From positions 28,610 through 92,609 of the forward strand of contig CAJFUF010000013.1 of assembly GCA_904420175.1 (NCBI GenBank): a stretch of DNA of 64,000 nt, read 5' to 3'. The DNA is from Candidatus Schneewindia gallinarum (lineage in GTDB: Bacteria > Bacillota > Clostridia > Oscillospirales > Ruminococcaceae). The translations under genes were made by a program, and so were the position numbers. Numbering within the stretch: position 1 is the first letter of the stretch; every line of letters begins with the position of its first letter. This document shows positions 17,342-25,292 of the stretch, one piece after another. The notes beneath the pieces were generated by a model that saw only the letters and a list, made by a program, of their open reading frames with translations, searched no databases and was not told the DNA's origin.

Positions 17342-18301
17342 TTGAACGACGAAAACAGGAAAGTAGTGATTATCGGCACCGGCATGGTGGGGATGAGCTA
17401 CGCCTACGCGCTGTTAAACCAGAACGCCTGTGATGAGCTGGTGCTGATTGACATCGACCGCGAACGGGCGGAGGGGGAGGCGATGGACCTGAACCATGGC
17501 CTGGCCTTCTCCGCATCCCATATGAAAATTTACGCCGGGGAATACCGGGACTGCGCCAATGCGGACATTGTGTGCATCTGCGCCGGCGTGGCCCAGAAGC
17601 CGGGGGAGTCCCGGCTGGAACTGCTGGGACGCAATGCCGCCGTGTTTAAATCTGTCATTGACCCGGTGACGGAATCCGGCTTTAACGGCATTTTCCTTGT
17701 GGCAACCAACCCGGTGGATATTATGACCCACATCACCTGCACGCTGTCCGGCTTCAATGCCCGGCGGGTGCTGGGCAGCGGCACGGCGCTTGACACAGCA
17801 CGCCTGCGCTACCTGCTGGGGGAGTATTTCTCCGTCGACCCGCGCAACATCCATGCCTACGTCATGGGGGAGCACGGCGACAGCGAGTTTGTACCGTGGA
17901 GCCAGGCCATGCTTGCCACCAAGCCCATCCTCGACATCTGCGGGGAGTCGGGCGGCCGCTGCTGCTATGAGGATATGGAGAAAATCAGCGAGCAGGTGCG
18001 CACCGCCGCACAGAAAATTATTGCGGCGAAGCGTGCCACCTATTATGGCATCGGCATGGCGCTGGTCCGTATCACCCGCGCCATCTTCGGAAACGAAAGC
18101 AGTGTGCTGACCGTATCCGCCGCCCTGAAGGGCGAATATGGGGAAAGCGGCGTGTATGTGGGAGTGCCCTGCATCGTCAACCGCAACGGCGTGCAGCGGG
18201 TGCTGACGCTGAAACTGGACGAGAAGGAGGAACAGCAGTTTAAGGCCTCCTGCAAAACCCTGCGCGAATCATACGACAGCCTGAACCTGCCTGCATTTTA
18301 A
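17342..18301 (+). CDS. ldh: L-lactate dehydrogenase
   Basis: NADH-dependent reduction of pyruvate to L-lactate, regenerating NAD+ in fermentation. The 319 aa protein has the dinucleotide fold IIGTGMVGMSYAYALL (10-25), the NAD-selecting acid LIDIDRERAEGEAMDL, the active-site GESRLELLGRN loop, ATNPVD, the catalytic His in GEHGD (176-180, His178) and the catalytic Asp in ALDTARLR (Asp151). TTG start preceded by an excellent AAAAGGAGGAAG. Flanked by terminators on both sides, so monocistronic. The substrate loop has Gln-Lys (AQKPGESR), favouring lactate over malate. Confidence 0.93.
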   Translation: MNDENRKVVIIGTGMVGMSYAYALLNQNACDELVLIDIDRERAEGEAMDLNHGLAFSASHMKIYAGEYRDCANADIVCICAGVAQKPGESRLELLGRNAAVFKSVIDPVTESGFNGIFLVATNPVDIMTHITCTLSGFNARRVLGSGTALDTARLRYLLGEYFSVDPRNIHAYVMGEHGDSEFVPWSQAMLATKPILDICGESGGRCCYEDMEKISEQVRTAAQKIIAAKRATYYGIGMALVRITRAIFGNESSVLTVSAALKGEYGESGVYVGVPCIVNRNGVQRVLTLKLDEKEEQQFKASCKTLRESYDSLNLPAF

Positions 18302-18314
18302 AGGAACAGAGAAA

Positions 18315-18350
18315 GGGACACGCCAAACGGTTTTGGCGTGTCCCTTTTTT
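18315..18350. terminator. Intrinsic terminator
   Basis: GGGACACGCCAAA, CGGT loop, TTTGGCGTGTCCC, T6. It lies between the convergent ldh and deoR-type genes. Confidence 0.92.
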
Positions 18351-18352
18351 GC

Positions 18353-19132
18353 TTAGGCCAGATACAGGCGAATTCCGCGCTGCTGCAGCTCGTCCCTCCA
18401 TTCGGCGGACAGGCCGCTGTCCGTGACCACGGCCTGAAAGGCGTCCAATGGGGCGAAGAAAGCGGGTTTTACGGCGCCGAACTTGCTGGAGTCGGCCACC
18501 AGGATGTTTTCCAGCGCCCCTTTCATTACCGTGCACTTCGCCTCCACTTCGCAGCTGTTCACACAGGTGACGCCAAGCTTTGCATTCACTCCCGCGGCGG
18601 AGATGAATGCCCGGCTGATACGGGTGCTTGCAAGCAGGGCAACGCCCTGTTTGCTTTCAAACATCTGCAGGTCGGGCCGGTAAACGCCCCCTGCCACAAT
18701 CAGCCGTTCAGGCGCCTTTTTCTGCAGTTGGGTCAGAGCGTTCATGGTGCAGCAGACGGCGGAAATTCCCTGCCCGTCGGGAAGGAAGGGGATGATGTGG
18801 GGTGTGGTGGTGCCCACGTCGAAGTAGAGCACGTCGTCCGGCTGCACCAGTGAGGCGGCCAGCTTCCCAATCCGGCGTTTCTCTGCGGTCCGCAGGCCGT
18901 CGTGGACCGCCAGCTCGTATGTTTCGGCCTCCGGCAGGGCGGACGCGGCACTGCCGCTGTACAGCACCGCGCCTGCCACCACCCGGACAAGGCCGGCGGC
19001 CTTCAGCTGCTCCACATCCCGGCGGATGGTCATCTCCGTCACGCCGAACTGAAGGGCCAGCGTCCGGATGGACTCGCCGTTTTGGTCCTTTACCCGCTCG
19101 AGAAGCTTTTGCATCCGTGTCTGTTTATCCAT
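18353..19132 (-). CDS. DeoR-family transcriptional regulator
   Basis: A 259 aa repressor. The N-terminal helix-turn-helix SIRTLALQFGVTEMTIRRDVEQL (about 21-43, with the family signature TIRRDV) is followed by a ligand-binding DeoR C-terminal domain with VLYFDVGTTTPHIIPFLP (about 113-130) and RAFISAAGVN. The effector is normally a sugar phosphate. It lies downstream of, and in line with, two nucleoside phosphorylases and deoC, so deoxyribose or ribose phosphate is a likely signal (inference). It has its own promoter region carrying TGTTAT/ATAACA half-sites. Confidence 0.87.
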   Translation of the reverse strand: MDKQTRMQKLLERVKDQNGESIRTLALQFGVTEMTIRRDVEQLKAAGLVRVVAGAVLYSGSAASALPEAETYELAVHDGLRTAEKRRIGKLAASLVQPDDVLYFDVGTTTPHIIPFLPDGQGISAVCCTMNALTQLQKKAPERLIVAGGVYRPDLQMFESKQGVALLASTRISRAFISAAGVNAKLGVTCVNSCEVEAKCTVMKGALENILVADSSKFGAVKPAFFAPLDAFQAVVTDSGLSAEWRDELQQRGIRLYLA

Positions 19133-19154
19133 GCTGCGTACCCATCCTATCCAC

Positions 19155-19176
19155 TGTTATCCGTACTATTATAACA
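19155..19176 (-). promoter_or_regulatory. deoR promoter -10 and candidate self-operator
   Basis: TGTTAT (19155-19160) and ATAACA (19171-19176) form an inverted repeat over a minus-strand -10 TATAAT (19173-19168). The same half-sites occur at the nucleoside operon promoter near 21.52 kb. Confidence 0.5.
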
Positions 19177-19182
19177 CAGACA

Positions 19183-19211
19183 AGCTTCCCGCACCATTTT
19201 GTGTGGGAAGC
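19183..19211 (-). terminator. Hairpin after the second phosphorylase gene
   Basis: GCTTCCCRCAC-type arms (19183-19193 and 19200-19210) form a strong stem. No clear T run follows on the minus strand, so it may be a weak terminator or a processing/stability stem. Confidence 0.4.
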
Positions 19212-19266
19212 TTGCCTTGCTGCCCCGAACACAGGGGCACCGCTGTCCGGCGGCGGGGCAAGGCCG

Positions 19267-19995
19267 CTACTTTTGATCCGCTTTAATCAGAAGGCGGACG
19301 GCGTCGCAGGCCACCTGAATGGTGTCCTTCATGTCCTTAAAACTCATGATAGAGGCGGCGCGGCAGCCCCGGATGCTGGCCAGGACGAACAGTGCGGCTG
19401 ATTCCATCTCAGAGCAGACCACATTCCCGCGCTTCCATGCATTCCAGCGGATTTGCAGCAGGTCCGCAAGGGGGGCGTTCTCCGGCTCCACCTCCCCATA
19501 GAAGGAGTCCTTGGATTGGGTAATGCCCTCAATATACCGCTTGCCGTTCTGCTTTGCGGCCTGCGCCAGTGCGGCAACAACGTGCCGGTCGGCCACGGCG
19601 GGGTATTCAATCGGAATATACTGGCGGGTTGTCCCCTCGTCCCGGACGGCCGCCGTGCAGATCGCGCCGTCCAGCGCCTCGTCCATGGAGCGCTCGCACA
19701 CACGGCCTGCCGTACCGATCCGGATAAAGGTGTCCGCGCCGATTTTCATCAGCTCCTCCACAGCGATGGCGGTGGAGGGGCAGCCCATCCCGGTGGAGGT
19801 GACGGACACGGGCACGCCGTCAAGGGTTCCCGTCCACGTCTTGTGCTCCCGGTTGTGGGCGATAAGTTTTGCATCGTCAAGGTAACCGGCGATAAGGTCC
19901 GTGCGGAAGGGGTCGCCGGGCAGAAAGACGTAACGCCCCACATCCCCCTTTTTCAGCTGAATGTGGTACTGCTTTTCTCCGCGTACAAATGCCAT
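19267..19995 (-). CDS. Uridine phosphorylase-type nucleoside phosphorylase
   Basis: Phosphorolysis of a nucleoside to base and (deoxy)ribose-1-phosphate in the cytoplasm; family PNP_UDP_1. The 242 aa product shows the phosphate-binding FLPGDPFRTDLIAGYLDDA (20-38), SVTSTGMGCPSTAIAVEEL, FIRIGTAGRV (about 90-99) and the ribose/base-binding EMESAALFVLA (about 198-208). The Glu-Met-Glu signature and length fit uridine phosphorylase. It starts 15 bases after the deoC stop behind AAAAGGAGGGG. A 267 aa paralogue lies upstream of deoC; the two may split purine and pyrimidine substrates or uridine and other pyrimidines. Confidence 0.85.
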   Translation of the reverse strand: MAFVRGEKQYHIQLKKGDVGRYVFLPGDPFRTDLIAGYLDDAKLIAHNREHKTWTGTLDGVPVSVTSTGMGCPSTAIAVEELMKIGADTFIRIGTAGRVCERSMDEALDGAICTAAVRDEGTTRQYIPIEYPAVADRHVVAALAQAAKQNGKRYIEGITQSKDSFYGEVEPENAPLADLLQIRWNAWKRGNVVCSEMESAALFVLASIRGCRAASIMSFKDMKDTIQVACDAVRLLIKADQK

Positions 19996-20010
19996 GCCGC
20001 TCCCCTCCTT

Positions 20011-20676
20011 TTAGTATCCGGTGTGCTCGTCACCCTTCAACAGGGCGACCGCGCCGCTGGTGCCAATCCGTTCGCAGCCCTCGCTTAAAAACAGCTCCAA
20101 ATCCTCCTTCGTGCGCACGCCGCCGGCCGCCTTCATTTTGACGCCGGGGCCGATGTGCTGCTTAAACAGGCGGATGTCCTCAATTTTTGCGCCTGCCGTT
20201 CCAAACCCGGTGGAGGTTTTGATGTAGTCCGCGCCCGCATCGGTTACTGCCCTGCACAGCGCAATTTTCTCCTCCCCGGTGAGATAGCAGGTCTCAATAA
20301 TGACCTTGAGGATGTGGCTGCCTGCGGCGGCCTTCAGCTGGCGGATTTCCTCCGTCACCCTGTCGAAGCGGCCGTCCTTCACATCCCCGAGGTTCACCAC
20401 CATGTCCACCTCGTTCGCCCCTTCGGCGATGGCGGTTTTCGTCTCAAACACCTTGACCGCCGTGGTATTGTAGCCGAGAGGGAAACCGATAACGGTGCAG
20501 ATGTTGAGCGTATCTCCATATTTTTCCTTTACCCTGCTTACAAAGCTGGGGGGGATGCAGACGGAGGCAGTCCCATAGCGCACCGCCTCGTCACACAGGG
20601 AAAAGATTTGCTCTTCTGTGGACACTGCCTTTAGCAGGGTGTGGTCGATGTGAGATAAAATTTCTTTGTTGTCCAT
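20011..20676 (-). CDS. deoC: Deoxyribose-phosphate aldolase
   Basis: Class I aldolase splitting 2-deoxyribose-5-phosphate into glyceraldehyde-3-phosphate and acetaldehyde. The 221 aa protein shows IDHTLLK (10-16), the Schiff-base lysine in DYIKTSTGFG (Lys153), the partner acid in EVDMVVNLG (Asp91) and the second lysine in VKMKAAGGVRT (about 182). It begins 2 bases after the stop of the upstream phosphorylase, so it is in one operon with both phosphorylases; together they feed nucleoside sugars into glycolysis. A phosphopentomutase would be needed and is not in this window. Confidence 0.95.
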   Translation of the reverse strand: MDNKEILSHIDHTLLKAVSTEEQIFSLCDEAVRYGTASVCIPPSFVSRVKEKYGDTLNICTVIGFPLGYNTTAVKVFETKTAIAEGANEVDMVVNLGDVKDGRFDRVTEEIRQLKAAAGSHILKVIIETCYLTGEEKIALCRAVTDAGADYIKTSTGFGTAGAKIEDIRLFKQHIGPGVKMKAAGGVRTKEDLELFLSEGCERIGTSGAVALLKGDEHTGY

Positions 20677-20678
20677 GG

Positions 20679-21482
20679 TTAAACCCGCCCTTCTTCCTTG
20701 TCAATTTCATACAGCTTACGGACAGCCTCGCAGCCCATAAGGGACAGCCTACGGATGTGATCCTCGCCGTGCTCCACACCGGTCTGCGGATCGAACTGTC
20801 CGCTTTCGCCCGCCACCTCGCACACATTGTCGAGGGACACGGAGATACCGCCTGCACGCAGGCCCCACAGCCGTGCCAGCACGAAGATAATGCTCGCCTC
20901 CATCTCGGCGCCCACCACGTTCATCCTGCGCAGGTCGTCAAACCGGTTGGCCCAGTCCGACTGCCAGTAGTTGTTGAAAGAGGAGCCGGGCCGTGCATGG
21001 GAGGCGTAGAACGTGTCGGCAGAACGGGTCGTGCCCACATGGTAGGGGAAGCCAAGCTCCTTCCCGGCCTGGATGCATGCCGAGACCACCTCGTGGGTCG
21101 CCACGGCCGGATATTCCAGCGGGGCATATGCTTTGGAGGCGCCGTCGTACCGGCAGGCGGAGTCAAAGACAATCATGTCGCCGTTTTTCACATAGCTTTG
21201 AAACGTGCCGCAGGTACCGATGCGGATAAAGGTGGTGGCGCCGCAGCGTGCCAGCTCCTCCATGGCGATACCGGTGGAAGGACAGCCCATGCCGGTGCTG
21301 GTGCAGGTGATGGGCACACCCTTGTACACGCCGGTATAGGTGACATGCTCCCGGCTATCCGCCACAAAGTGTGCCTCGTCCCAGTAGCTGGCGACAATGG
21401 GCACCCGTTTGGGATCGCCGGGCAGCAGAACGTAGGGAGCCACGTCCCCGGGCTTCAGCTGAGTATGGTACTGTAGTGACAT
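20679..21482 (-). CDS. Nucleoside phosphorylase, longer paralogue
   Basis: PNP_UDP_1 family enzyme, 267 aa, first gene of the nucleoside operon. It shares with the downstream copy the phosphate site VLLPGDPKRVPIVASYWDEA, STGMGCPSTGIAMEEL, FIRIGTCGTF and the EMEASIIFVLA nucleoside site. It differs by about 25 extra residues, including an insertion around SHARPGSSFNNYWQSDWANR. EMEAS, with Ala in place of Ser, hints at a different base preference. The ATG at 21482 follows AGGAGGG; upstream in-frame codons run into the promoter and are rejected. Confidence 0.82.
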   Translation of the reverse strand: MSLQYHTQLKPGDVAPYVLLPGDPKRVPIVASYWDEAHFVADSREHVTYTGVYKGVPITCTSTGMGCPSTGIAMEELARCGATTFIRIGTCGTFQSYVKNGDMIVFDSACRYDGASKAYAPLEYPAVATHEVVSACIQAGKELGFPYHVGTTRSADTFYASHARPGSSFNNYWQSDWANRFDDLRRMNVVGAEMEASIIFVLARLWGLRAGGISVSLDNVCEVAGESGQFDPQTGVEHGEDHIRRLSLMGCEAVRKLYEIDKEEGRV

Positions 21483-21513
21483 AATAAACCCTCCTGTGTT
21501 AAAATCTGAATAA

Positions 21514-21531
21514 ATGTTATAAAAATAACAT
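21514..21531. promoter_or_regulatory. Candidate DeoR operator
   Basis: Perfect dyad ATGTTAT-AAAA-ATAACAT, just downstream of the start of transcription. A further ATAACA half-site overlaps the -10 at 21547-21552. Confidence 0.6.
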
Positions 21532-21543
21532 CTTGTTGATTGA

Positions 21544-21572
21544 ATCATAACACTGAGCGGGAGGGTTGTCAA
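21544..21572 (-). promoter_or_regulatory. Promoter of the nucleoside operon
   Basis: Minus strand TTGACA (21572-21567), 17-base spacer, TATGAT (21549-21544). Confidence 0.8.
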
Positions 21573-21587
21573 GCGCCATTTTCTCCG

Positions 21588-22856
21588 CTACGCCCCGTAC
21601 ACCCTGCACACGGCCCGGATGGCCTCAGTTAAAATATCAAAGCCGGTCTGAAGGCTTTTTTCACTCCAGCACTCGTTTTCCCTGTGGAAGGTAATTTCCT
21701 CACCGGGGAACAGCATTCCGAATGCCACCGCATTGGGGAACTCCCTTGCGTAGGTGGCCCCGCCGGAAGAGACGGGCGGGCGCATGTCCCCGGTGACCTG
21801 CCGGTAGGCCCCCAGAAGCGCCGTGACCAGCGGCCCGTCCTGCGGCACGTGCAACGGCGGTAGGAACTGTTCTGCCCCCAGGGTGAAGCCGAGGGGCTGC
21901 ACCCGGTCCCGAATGGCACGCACAACCGCCTCCTTATTCACTGTGACGGGAACGCGGATGTCGCACTGAAGGCTGCAGCGGCCCATCTCATCCAACTCCG
22001 CAATCGCGGGATTGAAGGTCAGGGGCCCGGACAGCTCGTCGGAAAAACAGATGCCGAGGCCCTCGGTGCTGGCGATGTCCAGCAGCCGAAGCAGGGGATG
22101 GTCTGCCCCCCGCTCCCTTAACAGGCGCCCCAGTTTTAACAGCGCATTGACGCCAAGCGAAGGGGCCATGGCATGGGCGGAGACGCCGGTGGCGCGGATG
22201 GTCTCCCCGTGCCAGTGCGCACAGGCGGACGACGGTACCACATTGACCTGCGTTCCTGCGGACAGGGTAAAGTCCTCCGGTGGGAAGGTGCCGGACAGGG
22301 TGATGCGCAGAATTCCCTTTTCTGCAAAAATCAGCGGGAAGTCCCCGTCGGGGGAAAAGGCGGCGACGGGCGCCTCCTCCGTCTTTTTGTAGCGGGCAAG
22401 GCAGCGGTTGCCGCCCGACTCCTCATCGCCGCCCACAATCAGCCGGACGCGGCACGTCGAACAGTAGCCGCTTTCCCGCAGCGCCTGCATGGCATACAGG
22501 CTGACAAGGGCCGGGCCTTTGTCGTCGCACACGCCCCGCCCGTACAGCTTACCCTCCCGGCGGGTCAGGGCAAAGGGGGAAGCCGCCCATTCCCCACCGG
22601 CAGGAACCGTATCCAGATGGGTGAGAATGGCGACGACAGGTCCAGTGTCCCCCCACTGGACATAGCCTGCGTATCCGTCCAGATTGACAGTGTGAAAGCC
22701 CATCCGGCGGCCGATGGCAAGAAACGCCTCAATGGCCTGGGCCACACCGCGCCCAAGGGGCGCATCCGGGCCTGTGGGGCCGCAGTCCCCATTTACGCTG
22801 CGAATGCTTAGCAGGCAGCTTAAATCCTCATAAAATATATCGGGTAGTGTTCCCAT
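21588..22856 (-). CDS. M20 family dipeptidase (PepV/Sapep-like)
   Basis: Di-metal cytoplasmic dipeptidase. Metal and catalytic motifs are in order: ILTHLDTVPAGGEW (about 76-89, His), LYGRGVCDDKGP (about 104-115, bridging Asp), VGGDEESGGNRC (about 137-148, Glu pair), GVSAHAMAPSLGVNAL lid histidine, and a late FHRENECWSE metal His. The 422 aa length is a little below PepV (about 470). It ends just upstream of the nucleoside operon promoter and starts 14 bases after the glycerate kinase stop, so it pairs with that gene. Substrates are probably Xaa-dipeptides. Confidence 0.83.
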   Translation of the reverse strand: MGTLPDIFYEDLSCLLSIRSVNGDCGPTGPDAPLGRGVAQAIEAFLAIGRRMGFHTVNLDGYAGYVQWGDTGPVVAILTHLDTVPAGGEWAASPFALTRREGKLYGRGVCDDKGPALVSLYAMQALRESGYCSTCRVRLIVGGDEESGGNRCLARYKKTEEAPVAAFSPDGDFPLIFAEKGILRITLSGTFPPEDFTLSAGTQVNVVPSSACAHWHGETIRATGVSAHAMAPSLGVNALLKLGRLLRERGADHPLLRLLDIASTEGLGICFSDELSGPLTFNPAIAELDEMGRCSLQCDIRVPVTVNKEAVVRAIRDRVQPLGFTLGAEQFLPPLHVPQDGPLVTALLGAYRQVTGDMRPPVSSGGATYAREFPNAVAFGMLFPGEEITFHRENECWSEKSLQTGFDILTEAIRAVCRVYGA

Positions 22857-22870
22857 GCTTTCTCTCCTCC

Positions 22871-24007
22871 TTACAGTTCCATGCGCTTGAAAAAGCGCAT
22901 CAGGTTATCCATTGTCCAATACAGGTCGTCCTTTGCGCGCGGCCGCGCCTCCTCATAGGGAACGGCCACCCGGTTGATGCTGAAGATGGCGGAGACCCCC
23001 TTTTCGTACAGGGCGCCGGCCCCGTCACCAATGTCGCCCACCACGGCGATAAGCGGGACGCCGGCCGCCGCAGTCCGCAGGGCCACGCCGGAGACGACCT
23101 TCCCCCGCGCAGATTGGCTGTCGATTTTTCCCTCACCGGTGAAAACCATGTCCGCGCCGGAAAGAAGGCGGTCAAAATGAACGGTGTCCAGCACCGTCTC
23201 AATCCCCATTTGCAGGCGGGAGTGGAAAAACGCCGCCATACCGCAGCCCATGCCGCCTGCCGCGCCTGCCCCCGGCAGCTGCGCCGTGTGAAGGCCCAGA
23301 CAGTGCTGAATAACACGGTCAAGATGCTGAAGGCCGTCGTCCAGCAGGGCCACCTGCTTCTCGTCCGCCCCCTTCTGCGGGGCAAAGACATGGGCGGCCC
23401 CGGAGGGGCCGTACAGCGGGTTGTCAATGTCGCACATGGTGATGATGTCCGTTTCCGCCAGCTGCGGCAGCATGTGGGACAGGTCGATTCTGCAAATTTC
23501 CTTCAGTGTGCCGCCCACAGGGACAAACTCCTTCCCGTCAGGGCCGAGGAACCGCGCGCCTGCGGCCGCCGCGGCCCCGCAGCCCCCGTCGTTGGTGGCA
23601 CTGCCGCCAAGCCCCATGATAACGGTCCGGCAGCCGCTTTCCACGGCGTGGCGGATCAGTTGTCCCACGCCGTAGGTGGTGGCCTCCAGCGGATTGCGCC
23701 GCCCCTCTGTAAGGGGCAGGCCTGCGCAGGCTGCCATTTCAATGACAGCGGTTTTCCCATCGTCCAAAACGCCGTAGAAGCTTTCCATCTCCTGAAAAAA
23801 CGGCCCGGCGACGCGTACGGTGCGCCGCTGGCCGCCCACGGCGCAAAGGAATGCGTCCACGCTGCCCTCCCCGCCGTCCGCCACCGGCACGGACACCACC
23901 TGTGCCGCGGGGTAGTGGGCCAGCACGGCCCGCCGCATAATAGCGCAGATTTCCCCGGAGGACATGGTGCCCTTGAAAGAGTCGGGGATTAGCACCACTT
24001 TTTTCAT
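22871..24007 (-). CDS. Glycerate kinase
   Basis: ATP-dependent phosphorylation of D-glycerate (GarK/GlxK family 1), feeding 2- or 3-phosphoglycerate into glycolysis. The 378 aa product opens with the family block VVLIPDSFKGTMSSGEICAI (4-23), then VPVADGGEGSVDAFL, IEMAACAGLPL, IMGLGGSATNDGGCGAAAAA (about 125-144) and FTGEGKIDSQSARGKVVSGV. AGGAGGGG precedes the ATG. It is transcribed with the dipeptidase. Which phosphoglycerate isomer is made cannot be read from sequence. Confidence 0.92.
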   Translation of the reverse strand: MKKVVLIPDSFKGTMSSGEICAIMRRAVLAHYPAAQVVSVPVADGGEGSVDAFLCAVGGQRRTVRVAGPFFQEMESFYGVLDDGKTAVIEMAACAGLPLTEGRRNPLEATTYGVGQLIRHAVESGCRTVIMGLGGSATNDGGCGAAAAAGARFLGPDGKEFVPVGGTLKEICRIDLSHMLPQLAETDIITMCDIDNPLYGPSGAAHVFAPQKGADEKQVALLDDGLQHLDRVIQHCLGLHTAQLPGAGAAGGMGCGMAAFFHSRLQMGIETVLDTVHFDRLLSGADMVFTGEGKIDSQSARGKVVSGVALRTAAAGVPLIAVVGDIGDGAGALYEKGVSAIFSINRVAVPYEEARPRAKDDLYWTMDNLMRFFKRMEL

Positions 24008-24123
24008 CCTGCAGCCCCTCCTTTAAAAGTTCCAAAAACAGTATAGTCGAAACACGGGCAAAATGCCATAGCCGCAAAAGAAAAACACATTTTTTAAGGC
24101 GGGTCCGCCCTGCAAAATGCGGC

Positions 24124-24152
24124 TTGTAAAAAAGAAGAAGGCACGCTATACT
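24124..24152 (+). promoter_or_regulatory. Promoter of the rubredoxin gene
   Basis: TTGTAA (24124-24129), 17-base spacer, TATACT (24147-24152). Confidence 0.7.
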
Positions 24153-24179
24153 AAAGAAAAGAAGGAGGTAGGGAAGTTT

Positions 24180-24812
24180 ATGGATAAAACCGCGTTATTT
24201 AAACTCAGCTACGGCCTGTTTGTCGTGGGCGTGCAGGAATCCGGCAGGGAGAACGGCTGCGTCATCAATACCGCCGCCCAGGCCACCGACACCCCGTGCC
24301 GGATGCTGGTGACCATGCAGAAGCAAAACCTGACGACGCAGATGATTATCATGAAAAAAAGCTTCACAGTTTCCGTGCTTTCAGTGAACTGCCCGCTGGC
24401 TGTGGTGGAGCAGTTCGGCTACCGCTCCGGCCGGGATGTGGACAAGTTTGCCGGGGGCGAATACCTGCACGACGGGAAGGGGAATCCCTACTTAAAGAAC
24501 GGCACCGTGGCGTATATGAGCTGCACGGTGGAGTCGGTAACGGACCTTGACACCCACTACCTGTTTGTGTGCAGCGTGGACGAGGCGGAGGTCACCGGCG
24601 AGGGCGCGCCCATGACCTATGCGGACTACCGCCGTATCAAGGCGGGCGGCAGCGCCGCGCCTGCCGCCGGGGCGGCGCCGGTGGTGAAGTACGTCTGCTC
24701 CGTCTGCCACTATGTATATGATGGGGACATCCCCTTTGAGGAGCTGCCGGACGATTATGTCTGTCCCATCTGCAAGCAGCCAAAAAGTGTGTTCCAGAAA
24801 ATAACCGAGTAA
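24180..24812 (+). CDS. High-molecular-weight rubredoxin (flavin reductase-rubredoxin fusion)
   Basis: A 210 aa two-domain redox protein. Residues 1-150 are a flavin reductase-like FMN domain ([46 protein letters not shown]). An Ala/Gly linker follows, then a rubredoxin domain with CSVC and CPIC (Cys173, 176, 195, 198). The iron loop is short ([19 protein letters not shown]), as in rubredoxin domains of rubrerythrin and Hrb rather than free rubredoxin. Such proteins pass electrons to flavodiiron proteins for O2 or NO detoxification in anaerobes. Start follows GAAGGAGGTAGGG; monocistronic. Confidence 0.88.
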   Translation: MDKTALFKLSYGLFVVGVQESGRENGCVINTAAQATDTPCRMLVTMQKQNLTTQMIIMKKSFTVSVLSVNCPLAVVEQFGYRSGRDVDKFAGGEYLHDGKGNPYLKNGTVAYMSCTVESVTDLDTHYLFVCSVDEAEVTGEGAPMTYADYRRIKAGGSAAPAAGAAPVVKYVCSVCHYVYDGDIPFEELPDDYVCPICKQPKSVFQKITE

Positions 24813-24817
24813 AAGCG

Positions 24818-24843
24818 GAAGCAGGGCCGTCCGGCCCTGCTTC
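24818..24843 (+). terminator. Hairpin terminator after rubredoxin gene
   Basis: GAAGCAGGGCC, GTCC loop, GGCCCTGCTTC, followed by a short TTCC rather than a full T run. Confidence 0.6.
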
Positions 24844-24908
24844 TTCCATAAAAAAAGGGCAGGATACCGGCCTGCCGCAGTTTTCAAAAAAGAAGTTGGG
24901 TTTTCCTC

Positions 24909-24937
24909 TTGACATTTTCCGTAAAATAGGCGAAAAT
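24909..24937 (+). promoter_or_regulatory. Promoter of tRNA-Gly
   Basis: TTGACA (24909-24914), 17-base spacer, GAAAAT (24932-24937); the tRNA begins 12 bases later. Confidence 0.6.
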
Positions 24938-24948
24938 AGATAATACAC

Positions 24949-25022
24949 GCGGACATAGTTTAGTGGTAGAACTCCAGCTTCCCAAGCTGGTCGTGGGGGT
25001 TCGATTCCCCTTGTCCGCTCCA
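24949..25022 (+). tRNA. tRNA-Gly (anticodon CCC)
   Basis: Acceptor GCGGACA pairs with TGTCCGC. D arm GTTTAGTGGTAGAAC, anticodon stem CCAGC/GCTGG around loop TTCCCAA (anticodon CCC), and T arm GGGGGTTCGATTCCCC are all regular. Discriminator T and an encoded CCA end at 25022. 74 bases. A hairpin and a dispersed repeat follow. Confidence 0.95.
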
Positions 25023-25048
25023 CGTCGGAATGGACTGCGCTCCATTCA

Positions 25049-25075
25049 AAATCCCCAGCCAAATGGCTGGGGATT
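25049..25075 (+). terminator. Terminator after tRNA-Gly
   Basis: AAATCCCCAGCC, AAAT loop, GGCTGGGGATTT, then TCTCAT. A smaller GAATGGA/TCCATTC stem (25028-25047) precedes it. Confidence 0.65.
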
Positions 25076-25082
25076 TCTCATA

Positions 25083-25212
25083 CCGCTCCGTCATTCCTCC
25101 TCTCCGCAAAAAGTCACGCTTGCTGCGGCTATGCCCTTGTAAACGCGGGCATGACGCCTCCGCTGTGCTACCAACTTTTTGCGGGATGTGCGAGGGTTCA
25201 AATTCCCTTCTA
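25083..25212 (+). repeat. tRNA-downstream repeat, copy A
   Basis: Ends CCGCAAAAAGT (25104-25114) and ACTTTTTGCGG (25174-25184) are inverted repeats. Blocks ACCGCTCC, TTCCTCCT, CTTGTAAACGCG, GCTACCAACTTTT and GTTCAA recur, in the same order and orientation relative to the tRNA, in the copy at 63583-63712. The right part (GAGGGTTCAAATTCCCTT) looks like a tRNA T arm. Confidence 0.75.
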
Positions 25213-25255
25213 AAAAACACCGGGAATTCTTTTTGTTTCACCCTTACACCAGGCT

Positions 25256-25290
25256 GGCCTTCGACGCAAGTCGCGTTCGGGGCTTTTTCT
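25256..25290 (+). terminator. Terminator-like hairpin
   Basis: GCCTTCGACGC and GCGTTCGGGGC pair with one mismatch and G-T pairs around a 5-base loop, followed by TTTTTCTTT. Confidence 0.5.
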
Positions 25291-25292
25291 TT

